Shown: positions 48,312-58,914 of the stretch, piece after piece
How the letters are laid out: each line of letters opens with the position of its first letter
Numbering within the stretch: the first letter of the stretch is position 1
NCBI GenBank assembly: GCA_029531795.1
Contig: JAPEIS010000017.1
Span: 186,001-250,000 of the forward strand
DNA from: Sclerotinia nivalis
Taxonomy: Eukaryota > Ascomycota > Leotiomycetes > Helotiales > Sclerotiniaceae
Length of the DNA: 64,000 bases
Direction: 5' to 3'
Position numbers and translations under genes: made by a program
The notes under the pieces: model-generated
The model's database searches: none
Seen by the model: the letters and a program-made list of their open reading frames with translations, nothing else
Told to the model about the DNA's origin: nothing

Positions 48312-51138
48312 CTATGATCTTATCAACCTCTTCTTCTTGGCCGGTGTTCCATTAGCCGTAGGAATTCCTACAGCAATTTTGCTAGTCCTCGAACTAGAAC
48401 CTGTAGGGATCTTCACCCTCACCCATTTCTCCTTCGCTTCTTCCGCTTCCTCAGGCTTGTTCTCGTCCACTATCCTTTCACCACTCCTACTGACCTTCCT
48501 ACTAGCCATCGTCTTCTTCTCTTTCCTCGCTAGTGTTTGATACTGAGCAATTTCCTCCGCCCATACAACCGTCTTCCTCGTTTTGCCCTGAGCTTTCTTC
48601 TCCCTCCTAACTTTCTCCTCAAACATCTCCTTCAATTCCTTTTGCCTTTTTGCGGGATTGTCTTTCTCATCTGCCTTTCGTGCTAAGAGTATTTCTGGAA
48701 GAACAGCGCCTGCCTTGTTCTTCCTAGTATTGACACGAGTCAAAGCAGCCAGTTCTTTTTCGACACTCTGTTTGAGGGTGACAGTCGTATCGCCATCGTG
48801 TCCACCCAGCCTTCGAACTGGAATGGAACTAGGTGCTGGAAGGGGAATCTTAGGAACTGGTGGACGGGTTCTCCCACTTCGTCTAATAGATTTAGCTTCC
48901 AAATCTACTTCGTCGATGGATGGTGGAGTGGCCGGGCGGCTCTTGCGTGAAGGTGATGTTGTAGCTGGGAAGCTTACGTCAAACTCCTCTTTTGTTGCCT
49001 GTACTGGCGATGATGCTTCAGCATTCATGATGTCTCCAAGTGGAATTCGAAGAGGTGAATGGGGTAGTGACCTTCTCTTTTTAGGAGCGGGAGCTGCGGC
49101 CTTTGCAGCTTTATCTGCTTTCACTCGGGTAAGGAATTGGCGAAGTATATCCATATCATCGTTCTCGAATGAGGAAGTTGCACTCAACGAGAAGGTGTCG
49201 TCAATGTTAGAGGTTGTGGCAAACGCTACCGATAATTCAGCTGGCGTAACATCAGCTTCGGGATTGATAGGCTGATTGTTAGCGTGTAGGCTATTGATTG
49301 GCATCAAATCAAAAGATTCGGGATCCTCGATAGGGTCAGATACCGCTGTATCCTGCATTTCGTTGGTATTATCATGGGATGATTCATTTGAAGCCGAAAG
49401 CCCAAGATTTGCAACATTGATAGTAGGTTCGAGTAAGATTTCACAAAGCTCTGACATAGAATCATCCATATCTTCGTCATCAGAATCTTCCAATGGAGCC
49501 ACGTGAGCCGTGGGGCTTTCCTTAACCAGTTGGATGTCTCCAAAACCGCTGAAAGCTTGTTGTCGATGAACATTAGCCGGTAATTCAACCGAGCAAGTAT
49601 CAGTGGTCGAATGCAGCATAGACTCTTGGGAGTCAACATTACCCAAATTATCGTTGCCCGAAACTGGTTGGTCAAGAAGTTCTTCAACAATGTGGTTTAT
49701 TTCTTCGACCGGGCTGGGCATTCCAACGTCGCTTGACTCTTCTTGGCACTCGCCCGTCTCTTCGGTCGAATCGCTAGAAACTAGTTCTTGGAGATGAAGA
49801 TTTCCTGCTGGAGTCACTGTGGAATTTAGAATATCGCCAGTGTTTTGGGAGGTTTCATCGGGCTCGAGATCTCGGATTCTCGCTGTAGGATTGTTTGATG
49901 ATGTCACCTCGGCATCCTTCATAACGAGAGGCCTTTCAATCCGTGACTCCAGTAGTGGATCACTTCGACGTGTGCTTCGACGTAAGCTCGCTCTCTTTTG
50001 CTTGGCATTTTTAATAGACTTTTGGGCAAGAAGGTTCTTGTTTTCGGTTTGTGCGCTCTCCGTTGCTGCATCAAGGGTAGTGATTGATATATCCTGCTTC
50101 TTGACTGATTTTGTAGCTGAGATGAGTCCTGTACCTTGAGACTTGTCATTCTCAGAGGAAACATCTTGCTTGTGGTCCATATCCATTGCGTTTGTTTGGT
50201 CTTCAACGGTTTCGATTTGCAAAGGAGCAAAGTTGAGTCCAGCATGTGAGCTTTGCTTTTTATGAACACTCGTCAAGACTTTCTCAAGAACCTGAACCGG
50301 CTCTGAAACTCTTCCACGCATTGATCTTCGAAGGCTTTGTCTCTTTGGTGTCTTCTTAGGTGACTGTTCGAATCCTTGCTTCGATTCTGTTTCGTTCTCC
50401 CCAGTAGTCATCTCAAAGTCGAACACTAGGGAAGTGTGTCGCACATGATGCTTCTTCTCATCATCCATGTGCGCGTCGTCCATTGGCATTACCAACTTTC
50501 TAATACTCTTCCTCGCCGCTTTTCTCCTCCTCGCGGGACTACCACTCGCCTCTTTATCCTTCGCTGGAGAAAGTGACATACCCATATTCGAACCTTTACC
50601 CTCCCCACCAAGTAACATTTGTCTCAATGGTTTCCTAGGCGTAATAGCCAAATTGGCATTCGTCCTCTTCCTAGGCACCACTTGTAACTTATCCGGACTC
50701 CCCAGCACATTCTTCCTTGGACTACCCATACCCATCATAATATTTTCATCCCACGCGCCATTCTTATCTTTCCCCTCATGCCACTTCGCTCTCGAAATAT
50801 CTTCCTTATTTCCCACCACCCTCGCCCTTTTTCTCGAACCCGCACCTTCCTTTTCCAACTCTAGAAATGCATCGTTGTAATTCTCCTTATTATCCTTTGC
50901 GGCTCGCAATCCACCTCTCTTTTTCCATATTTTTTGGCCGTGTAAGCGCGGGGCATGTGAGATGACCGGTGCTCGTTCCCAGGCTTTTAATATTTTTCCT
51001 GTGGGCTGCGGTGCGAATGCATCTTTGTATATTTCCCTTCTCTAGATTAGTCCTTTGTGTCGTCATAAAATTATATGCAGAGCGAAGAAAGAAACGCGCT
51101 CACCAATTCTCTCCTTTCTCAAATGATGTTCCCTCCAT
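48312..51138 (-). CDS. Large disordered basic protein with KEN box and many CDK-type sites, unknown
   Basis: Proposed model: complement(join(48312..51036, 51104..51138)), 919 aa. The long frame opens upstream of its apparent start (a TTG at 50909) and reads back through APVISHAPRLHGQKIWKK to a 67 bp intron (GTGAGC donor, CTAAT branch, GAAG acceptor). A 35-nt first exon begins MEGTSFEKGEN. I do not recognise the family. Visible features are a KEN box (DNKENYN, near 61), many SP/TP sites (SPRKN, TPRKP, SPKKTPKR), a low-complexity acidic middle, and a more conserved-looking C-terminal part with IPVRRL, an ELAALTRVNTRKNK block, a charged helix (KRQKELKEMFEEKVRREK) and RKTVVWAEEIAQY. Composition and motifs suggest a nuclear, cell-cycle-regulated protein, possibly an APC/C substrate; that is inference. 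Confidence 0.7.
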
Positions 51139-51612
51139 GATGAATCCCCTCCTCTCAAATGTGGATTCACTACCAAACCAATCCTATATTGTATCCTATT
51201 ATACTCTTGTAACTGAATACTTCTTATATTATTCAGCAATAAACAAAAACAATGCCAACAAAGTCCAAGATCAATATTTGCAGATTATTGATTGTAAGGA
51301 TGTTTGTTCTTTAATGTTATATCTCTCTCATCTGCCGAGGGGATATTAAATCCTTATGTTTTCATAAATTGAAAAGAAGTTCACATCTTGATCCGTGCTG
51401 ATTGGTTCATCATCCACATGTAAACAAACCCAAACCCACCTGTGTTATCTCAAGGATATTTGCCACTAAGCCAAATACATCTTAGTGTCTAAATTATTTA
51501 GCAGCAAGGTCAATTTGATATCTGGACCACCAAGTGGGATTGATTGATTGATTGCCCCTCACATTCACATTCACATACATATACATACACAACCAGTGTA
51601 TCAAAATCAAAT
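51139..51612. promoter_or_regulatory. Divergent promoter region (disordered-protein gene / mS37)
   Basis: The 474 bp separate two outward-facing start codons. A short GATT repeat lies at about 51538-51554. No operator-like palindrome stands out. Confidence 0.5.
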
Positions 51613-52053
51613 ATGCCTCCCAAAGGAGCCAGTACAGCAAAAGTACCCATGAGGTTGCCACCACTGCCCAAATTGAGGGTAAGGAGACCAAATCAAACTG
51701 ATTCAAACCCATGTCTGGCTATCATGACTTCTGTTCTCAGTATGAATTCCCCCACACCACTTATGCATCTTTGGTTTCGCAGATACTGATATTCATTCGC
51801 CAGCATGCTGGGCGTCTTCCGGATATAATGTAGCGGGATGCCAGGCCCTTGAAACGCAATTGAGAACTTGTATGGATGCGCCCGTATGTTCTCCCGCCTT
51901 CTTCTCCTCCACCCCCAAGAAGCATCAAGGATATGACGACAGCCTACTAACACAATCCGCATACAGAAAGCCGCAGCTCAGAAAAAGAACACGATTAATT
52001 ATCATTTGTCACGGATGTATCCCAAGATTGTTGGACCGCGTAAGAAGAAATGA
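51613..52053 (+). CDS. MRP10: Mitochondrial small-subunit ribosomal protein mS37 (Mrp10)
   Basis: Model: join(51613..51739, 51804..51883, 51967..52053), 97 aa, the usual size for the family. The N-terminus has the typical RLPPLPKLRVRRPNQ with NPC, then a CHCH-type fold spread across the exon junctions: CWASSGYNVAGC and CQALETQLRTC, which is a CX10C/CX9C pattern for disulfides formed by the Mia40 relay. The third exon encodes NTINYHLSRMYPKIVGP and a basic tail. It is a structural component of the mitoribosome small subunit head. Both introns (64 and 83 bp) have standard GTATG donors. Without splicing the gene is only visible as three unrelated short frames, so it is easily missed. Confidence 0.92.
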
Positions 52054-52753
52054 ATGGATTAAAGAATTTTTATACTGGGTGTTGATGGAATGATGTGCGG
52101 CGTCAAGAAAGTAAGGAGAGACATTGGAGGATGTATACAGGGTATTCCCGTAATAGAAGAATATGGCAGCCCAAGCAGTACAAAAATATGTGGAAAGGGC
52201 ATGGAAGTGTAGACGTACTATGTATGTACTTGTATATCAAGCATTATGATGGGCTTGTGCATATTGCGGTAGCAATCATGGCGTAAAGGGAGGAAAAATA
52301 TCAATTGAGATTCAAAATGTAATATCAGAAAATTTTTGAGCGGAAAGTTAGAGTTGTAAGATGGTATCAAAGATGTAGTATTTCTACGGCATTCTGGTGA
52401 TTCATTCCCACTCCATGGTATATCTTCCCTAGCTGTGAGGCTCTAGTTTCATAAACTAATCTTTCGCTATATGCTCTGTGAAGGCAATAGATGCGCCCTC
52501 TCCCATCGTCCTTCACCATGCATAGGCGCCATTTGCAAAGTACGCCAGCGCCAGATAACACCTTTGTGCAAGAAGCAATAAACCCGACTTCATATTCCCA
52601 CCCCTAAACCTTCCTTTATCGTCATCGCAACGTGTAATCATAACCCTCCCATCCATGAATGTTAATGTTGATATATCAAGATAAACCATGTAAATCCATA
52701 TCCATCAATGCTTCCACTCCACAAGTTTCCTCATCCCGGTGTCATAGTACCAT
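52054..52753. other. Convergent intergenic region (mS37 / Cdc24)
   Basis: The 700 bp between two 3' ends; short frames on both strands, none convincing. Confidence 0.5.
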
Positions 52754-55700
52754 TTAACGCTCACCCTCATTGCTTAAACAAAATAACTCAATCTCCCCAA
52801 GTTGCCCGGTATAATGATATTGTGACTTTTGTGCCTCGCTCCATTCCTGGAATGCAATTTGAATGTCATCATCTGACTCAATAGTGACAAAATCTCCATC
52901 TTCGTCACGGTAACGTAACCTCATGGTACCTCGAGCAATAGCGTTGGTCGAAAATCTTCCAACTTTAGCATCTATACGATCCGTAAGGGATTGATATGTG
53001 ATGTTGAAGGCCACCACCAAAGTAACATAGTTACCATCACAGTTTACCTTCACCTTAAGCTGTGTCGGTAACGACATATCGCCTTCTGGCGGAAGATTAC
53101 CGCTTATCAATGATGGTGGCAGGCGGTTATCGAGTGCATTTTCTGGAATCTGAGTCGTATTACTGCGAGCATAAATGGGCTGTGATGCGCCAAGGTTTTG
53201 TGGACCATTGGGATATTGTAATTCATTAGCGTACTGCGGTGGCTGTTGCTGTTGCTGCTGACGATCTCTCTGGGCACCAGGCGACTGGGTGTTTGTCCTT
53301 ACTGGCAATCCACTGGGGGAGTTATTCTGGGATCTGGAAATGCCAGCATCATAAGCTGGGTGCAGGTGTGCCGGAATACCAGGGACGGCGGGAACTTGTC
53401 CTTGCGGGGTGCTTATAGCTCCGTTTGGCAACCGACGAACACCTTGCTGAGCATTGATGTCAGGAGTGCTATATGAGCGACTTCGCTGTTGTGCAGCTGC
53501 AGCCTGTGATTGTGAAGCCATGGCAGGAAGTGATGGCCTCTGTGGTGTTCGGCCATTCATCTGGTAAGAAGCACCGCTAACAGAATTTTGGCTTTCCCTC
53601 GACGGTACGCGACCAATCGCAGGTGCGGTATAACGATTATTGTCCTCCCAAGAACCCTGGGATGTGGGTTGACGTGGGAATTGGAACATTGCAGAAGAAG
53701 CGGTGCTTGTCCGCGCGGAGGATGCTGGTGACTCCCCAATCGGCGAAAAGTACGAGTCCCCCAATCTTTGACCAGGAGACGGCAGTGAGCCGGAGATTTG
53801 AGTCTGCAAACTGAGTGGTGGGGATATGCTCATACCAACCGGGAAACGTGGCGCCGGTGCTCTTGCAATGCCAGCTAAAGACTGGTTGCTTTCTGTGGTT
53901 GCGGATCTCGAACGTAGGCTAGTACTAGACGAGTTTCGGGCCATGCTAGGATTTGGAGGCATTCCAAAATTTGGGGGCATTCCAGAGTTTGGCGGAGATC
54001 CATATGCGGTCGTACCGTTGTATTCTTCCTCTTCATCCTCTTCTTCTTGTTGAGCGTAAGGATTAGGCATTGATGCGATTTGATCACGCGCCCATCCGAA
54101 CTCTGGTGCTGTATCCGGACTAGCGCTTGCTTGCGCTCCAGTATTGGCATGTTCTTTCTTTTGCTTATCGACACCTTCATACCACTTCTTCATGGTCTCT
54201 TCATTAGAAAATCTGATGATGAAGTTTTCAACCCCTGGGTCTCCCTTCCACCATATTTGAACTGTGTAAGAACCTGCTAAATCATCAGCAAACAACTCTA
54301 CGGATGTGAAGAGATGACAATGTTATACCTGGCTTGGCAGATGATACCACATCTGTCACGTTAGTCATGAAAATGCGACCCTTGAGCTGTAATTTGGCGT
54401 TCTTATCCTTTTCCTTGATCTTGTTCTTATCCTTGCGGTCCTTTTTGTCCTTTTGATTTCCCATGAGTTTATCTTTGGACTTGTTTGGATTAATCTCTTT
54501 GCAACAGAGGAGAATGCGCTCAAAGAGATATATAGTATACTGCTCAGGTTCGTAAGTATTGGGTGCAACTTGATTAGGGGAAAGACGGAAACGCACCTCT
54601 TTCTGAACGTCACTCTTTCCAGTAACCACGGGAAAATGACCATGCAATATGAGGTCACCAAAATGATCAACTCTGTGGTTTTTCCAATCATCCACGCGGC
54701 CACAGAGATCCAACAAAGCTTCACCTCTGAGCTCCCTATCGACTGCGGCATTTGCCTGGTGGAGCACACGATTCGAAGCTTCGATACCCAGAGTGAGATC
54801 TTCTTTCGCCTCGTCACTAGCATTCGTTTTGTCTCGAAGATCCTGTTCAATTTAGCGTTAAGTAACTCCAAAATGTAGAGCGTGATATACCTTTAACAAA
54901 AGAGGATATTTCACTAGACGTTGCATCGGCTTCAGGAGGAAACCATCCAGAGTATTGAAGTCCACGACGACAGGGTGATCTGCCATGGTGATTTTGTCAA
55001 AGTTGTCTTTCGCGATAGTCGCCGCCTTCCGCTGATTCGCAATGAATGGTTGGTAAATGCTGAATGCTTCCTCATAATTCCTGAAAGGTAGTCCCCATTC
55101 CTGCTTATCGACCGGCTGAGAGTTTGTAGTCTCGATTTTGATGAGGAATCGTCGCTGAAAGTCAAGGATCGCATTGATGTTAAGAAATATATCGTGCACG
55201 ACGTCGCCTGCAATTACACCCTTTTGCTCGATTGTCTTCTTTAATTCGTGTAGGTTCTCCAAATCTTGGACGTATTTACGTTCCGTATCGACTAATTCCC
55301 GAACTACATGTTGCCTATAGCTCATCTTGGACACAGGCGCCGTGGCAGACTCGCTGGTATCCTCGGCCTGCGATGTGAGGAGCAGGCCGCGTTGTTCAGC
55401 CACATCGAGAACGATATTGATAACTTGGGTAACCTGTCCGAATTGGTAAGTGGGGTTTCTCATGTTTTCCAATTTCAACGATGTTGTAATTGAAGGAACT
55501 ATAAGCGCAAACTCTCGCAGACCTCTAATACAACTCTAGAAGGAGATTGACCATCATCACATGTTATCCCTTGATTCATCCCCAGGATTCCATGTGAAAA
55601 GAATTGACAACCTCGGAATGTGCCGAGTCCTCTTGAGGCCATAGAAATGCCCACGCAAAATCACAATAGAGACAGACATACCTTCACGAAACCAGTCGTG

Positions 55701-56344
55701 TCATCACCAAAAAGGTCTGACAGAGCAAAAACGTCGCCCGGCGGGATTTGTAAATCCTTCATACAAGCTTCAACAAATTTGAACGCTGCCATCTTGGACT
55801 TCTTTGGCTCGGCCATCTTATTATCGGGCAGTGGTAGAGGCTCTGCTGGTTTGAGGGTGTTGTAGAGCGTCACCAGAGGAGTTCCTTTTCGCAAACAGCG
55901 CCAAAGCGACGACACTGGGTCCATATCCTCCTCGGCTTCATCTTCATCATCCGAATCAACAAAATGTCCGTTAAATCCAGGAACCTGTGCTAATCTCTGT
56001 CGTAAATTGACGCATATCTGATATAGTGATCTCGAGGCGTCGGCTCTCTGGTTAATGATATTGTTCGTCGCAATTACATTTCCGCCTTGTACTGGCATCG
56101 CCAGCGGGGCTGGAACAAGTGTCGCAGAAGTAGATAAAGAATTTAATGAAGTCGTAGAGGAAGTCGTGAAAGCAGTCGAGCCCGTGAGCTGCGACGATCT
56201 TGAATTATGGCTCATTGTTTGACTCAACCCAGTTCCGTTGCCCTCGGCGCTTCGATTGTTGAATACAGGCGCTGTATTCGTTCTCAAAAGAGGTCCATGA
56301 GATTGAGACTGGGCCAAACGAATGGCAACACCGCCAGATGACAT
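52754..56344 (-). CDS. CDC24: Cdc24, Rho guanine-nucleotide exchange factor for Cdc42
   Basis: Model: complement(join(52754..54273, 54329..54539, 54597..54842, 54891..55433, 55682..56344)), 1060 aa. It activates Cdc42 at sites of polar growth and links it to NADPH oxidase and MAPK scaffolds. Order of domains: Ser/Thr-rich leader; CH-like Cdc24 domain (about 105-225; LYQICVNLRQRLAQVPGF); DH domain (about 255-430; RELVDTERKYVQDLENL, FLLKPMQRLVKYPLLLK); PH domain with a Lys-rich insertion (about 455-630; YTIYLFERILLCCKE, SYTVQIWWKG); a long disordered Ser/Gln/Pro linker; and a C-terminal PB1 domain (about 975-1055) with the acidic OPCA-type DEDGDFVTIESDDD that binds Bem1/Scd2. Intron 54540-54596 is in frame without stops, and the first intron (248 bp) is the longest in the gene. 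The ATG at 56344 is the first Met in frame. Confidence 0.94.
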
Positions 56345-58914
56345 GAAAGTTGAATGAAGATCCAAATGATTGACGATGAATTAAATTATGATAATTTTAT
56401 TTAAAATAATATTCCGCTTTTCAACTTTAAGGGGAAGAATAATTCTATTCTGGACAATGTAAAATGTAGCTGGGTTGAACTGCAGGTGGATGGAGGTGGT
56501 CTGGTCGAGTCGAGTGCTGCTGCGGTGTGTGCGGTCTTCTTTCGCAATACGTTTTCGTTGTAAGGGTTGTTTTGGTTGTTTCGGTGGGGAACTGAATAAT
56601 TTGGGAGTAGGAGTGGATTTCAAGTTTGTTTATTCGAACACATTTGATTGCGGGTCATCAATGTGCGAAGCGTAAAGTGCAAAGTATGCGAAAGTACCTA
56701 CTGTACTCAGCACACAGTACTGACTGTAACTGTCTGCCTGCTTAAGTTGTGTAATTCTGAATCGTGAGCCGTTTATTCCGTATATCATTCGTTTTTCTTC
56801 GATCAGGGGATTTGATGGTAATTCTAAGGGTTTGGAGAAGCACGATGAGGTTAGGTTGAAGGTCGTGTGGAAGTGGGTTTGAATTGGAATTGGTTTGTAT
56901 GGGTGAGTGGATAGAGAGGGTTGAGTTCTTGTCTCAGGAGTGTTGCTTTGCCATGGGTTAGTGTGTGATGGATTAAGTTATGCGCTAAGTTACTAAACAA
57001 TAACTTGTCGACCTTTTTCAAAGAAATGCGTGAAGAAAAGGAAGGGGTGGAAGGAAGGATCTGAACATCTATGAAAGATTTCAAAAGAAAAGGAAAGAAA
57101 TCGGTCGGATGAGCTGATTTTAATTTTACTAGATGGAAAGGTATTCTATTCACTCATATATATTTATATATATATATGATTCGATTTTGTTATTATCAGT
57201 CATATCATTCATTACCTGCCTAGTCTAGTAGGTATCGCTGATAGCAAATCAATACCTAAAGTGAGGTAGGTACCTACAACAATGCCTTACAAAATACTCC
57301 CACCTAATGATGTTTAAGGAGATATGATTCAACAATAAGTTCTACTACAAACTACCTACCTAATAATGGATATCCTGAAACTGGATATCAGTTCATCTTT
57401 CTCCCAATACTTGACTAGTACCTAGGTATGGCTGTATTGAATATACTACCAGATATTTATCAATTCATATCTTCGTTAATTCTATCCATTCTACAGTAAA
57501 GTAGCTCTCTCCCCTATTTGGCCATATTGAGCCTCCTTCTCTCCGTTATTGAATCTAAATTTGTACGACCATTCAATACCTTATTTTCAAACATAATGTT
57601 TTCACAAGCACAATCAATAGGTACTTGATCATGGGATAAAACCCAAAAAGTGAATAGAACATATGACACTTCTTTCTGTTTCCACGCCATCGGTACTCTG
57701 TACGTATTGTTGGAGATGTTTCAAGGATATCAGATATTATGAAGAGGCGATTTACAGAGTAACTTAAGACCTTACATACATACAGTAATTCCTCGTAAAG
57801 AATACTTCTATTTCAGTGGAGTTCTTCAGGGCACTGCAGATGTTTACTCGTTGTAAGCTTCCAACGCCAATAAGGCAGATTGTAGAATCGGCCATGTTTG
57901 TAACTCCATACCTTCGCATAGTAGGGATTTGTACTTGTGTATCTATACACCTTCATACTACAGACAACGCACCTAGTGATGCTCCTTTATCTTTTACCTA
58001 CCTACCCTACACCTAAATAGGGATTCTATCTCCGCCCGGGAATTTCATTCATTCATTTAACCAGCCCTTTTTCTTCAATAAAAGTAAAGAACATGGAATA
58101 CTAGTTAGGCTCCGTAATTAACGTTATATCTCCGAGGTGTGATTGATCCTCCATTCCTTCTCCCTTCCTTCCTTACGGCTTCCATCAATCACTCATCAGC
58201 CAATTCTGTCATGCATTTGAGCGAAACTGACTCCGACACATACCGTCTAGCACTCATCCCGGTTCATACACACAGACCTAATGCACCACCATAAACAGAC
58301 TACGGAACAAAACCAGCAATTCAACAGGTTCCATTGACTCGCCTCCAGATTTGTTTCCAAGTGCTAGGTACTCCTCTATACTGTAGAGATATTATAGATG
58401 GCGAGGCGAGATCGACTGACACCAAAAAGTAACCGGCCATACGTACTAGGTAGCTAAGTAGGTATTATTGTGTACGGAGTGGAGTATACAGTAAAATAAG
58501 AAACGATCGTTTTAGGGCATCTTATGTCAAATGAACGGCTTTTGAACGAAAATCTATTTTTGACCCCTCCGCACTCCATAGGTACCTACCTAGTACTTCC
58601 CAACCGTACTATGCTATTTTAGCTTGTTAAAGTAATCATCTTCACACAAGATACATTTTTCTCCAGCCTTGTATCTTAGCCTGCCGCGTGATCGATGCCA
58701 AGAACACAGGCCGTGCAGGGTGTGCATGCTACCTCATCAACATTACCGTTAACAACTTAACAAGTACCACGAAATCCGGAAATCCTTTTCTTCATAAGTG
58801 ATAATATTAGGTGATTTTCATATTTCGTCAAGTCCCTTCTTAATTTATCCCCTTAACATAAAATATCTTGATCGATCAAATCACCATTACTAACTGCCCA
58901 CTTTGTCATCAGTC
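56345..58914. promoter_or_regulatory. Long divergent intergenic region (Cdc24 / F-box-WD40)
   Basis: About 2.6 kb between outward-facing genes with no supported coding sequence. It is rich in TACCTACCTAGGTA-type words: near 57238, 57286, 57352, 57418, 58369, 58447 and 58581. A TA-rich microsatellite sits at 57155-57178. Long upstream regions are common for regulated polarity genes in fungi. Confidence 0.5.
57155..57178. repeat. TA dinucleotide microsatellite
   Basis: ATATATATTTATATATATATAT run upstream of Cdc24. Confidence 0.8.

Noticed and set aside
48658..49275. 205-codon plus-strand frame opposite the disordered protein
   Set aside because: Ser/Ala-rich mirror of a low-complexity coding strand with no motif of its own.
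50880..50909. Start of the disordered protein at 50909
   Set aside because: The codon there is TTG. The frame continues upstream without stops to a spliceable first exon with an ATG at 51138.
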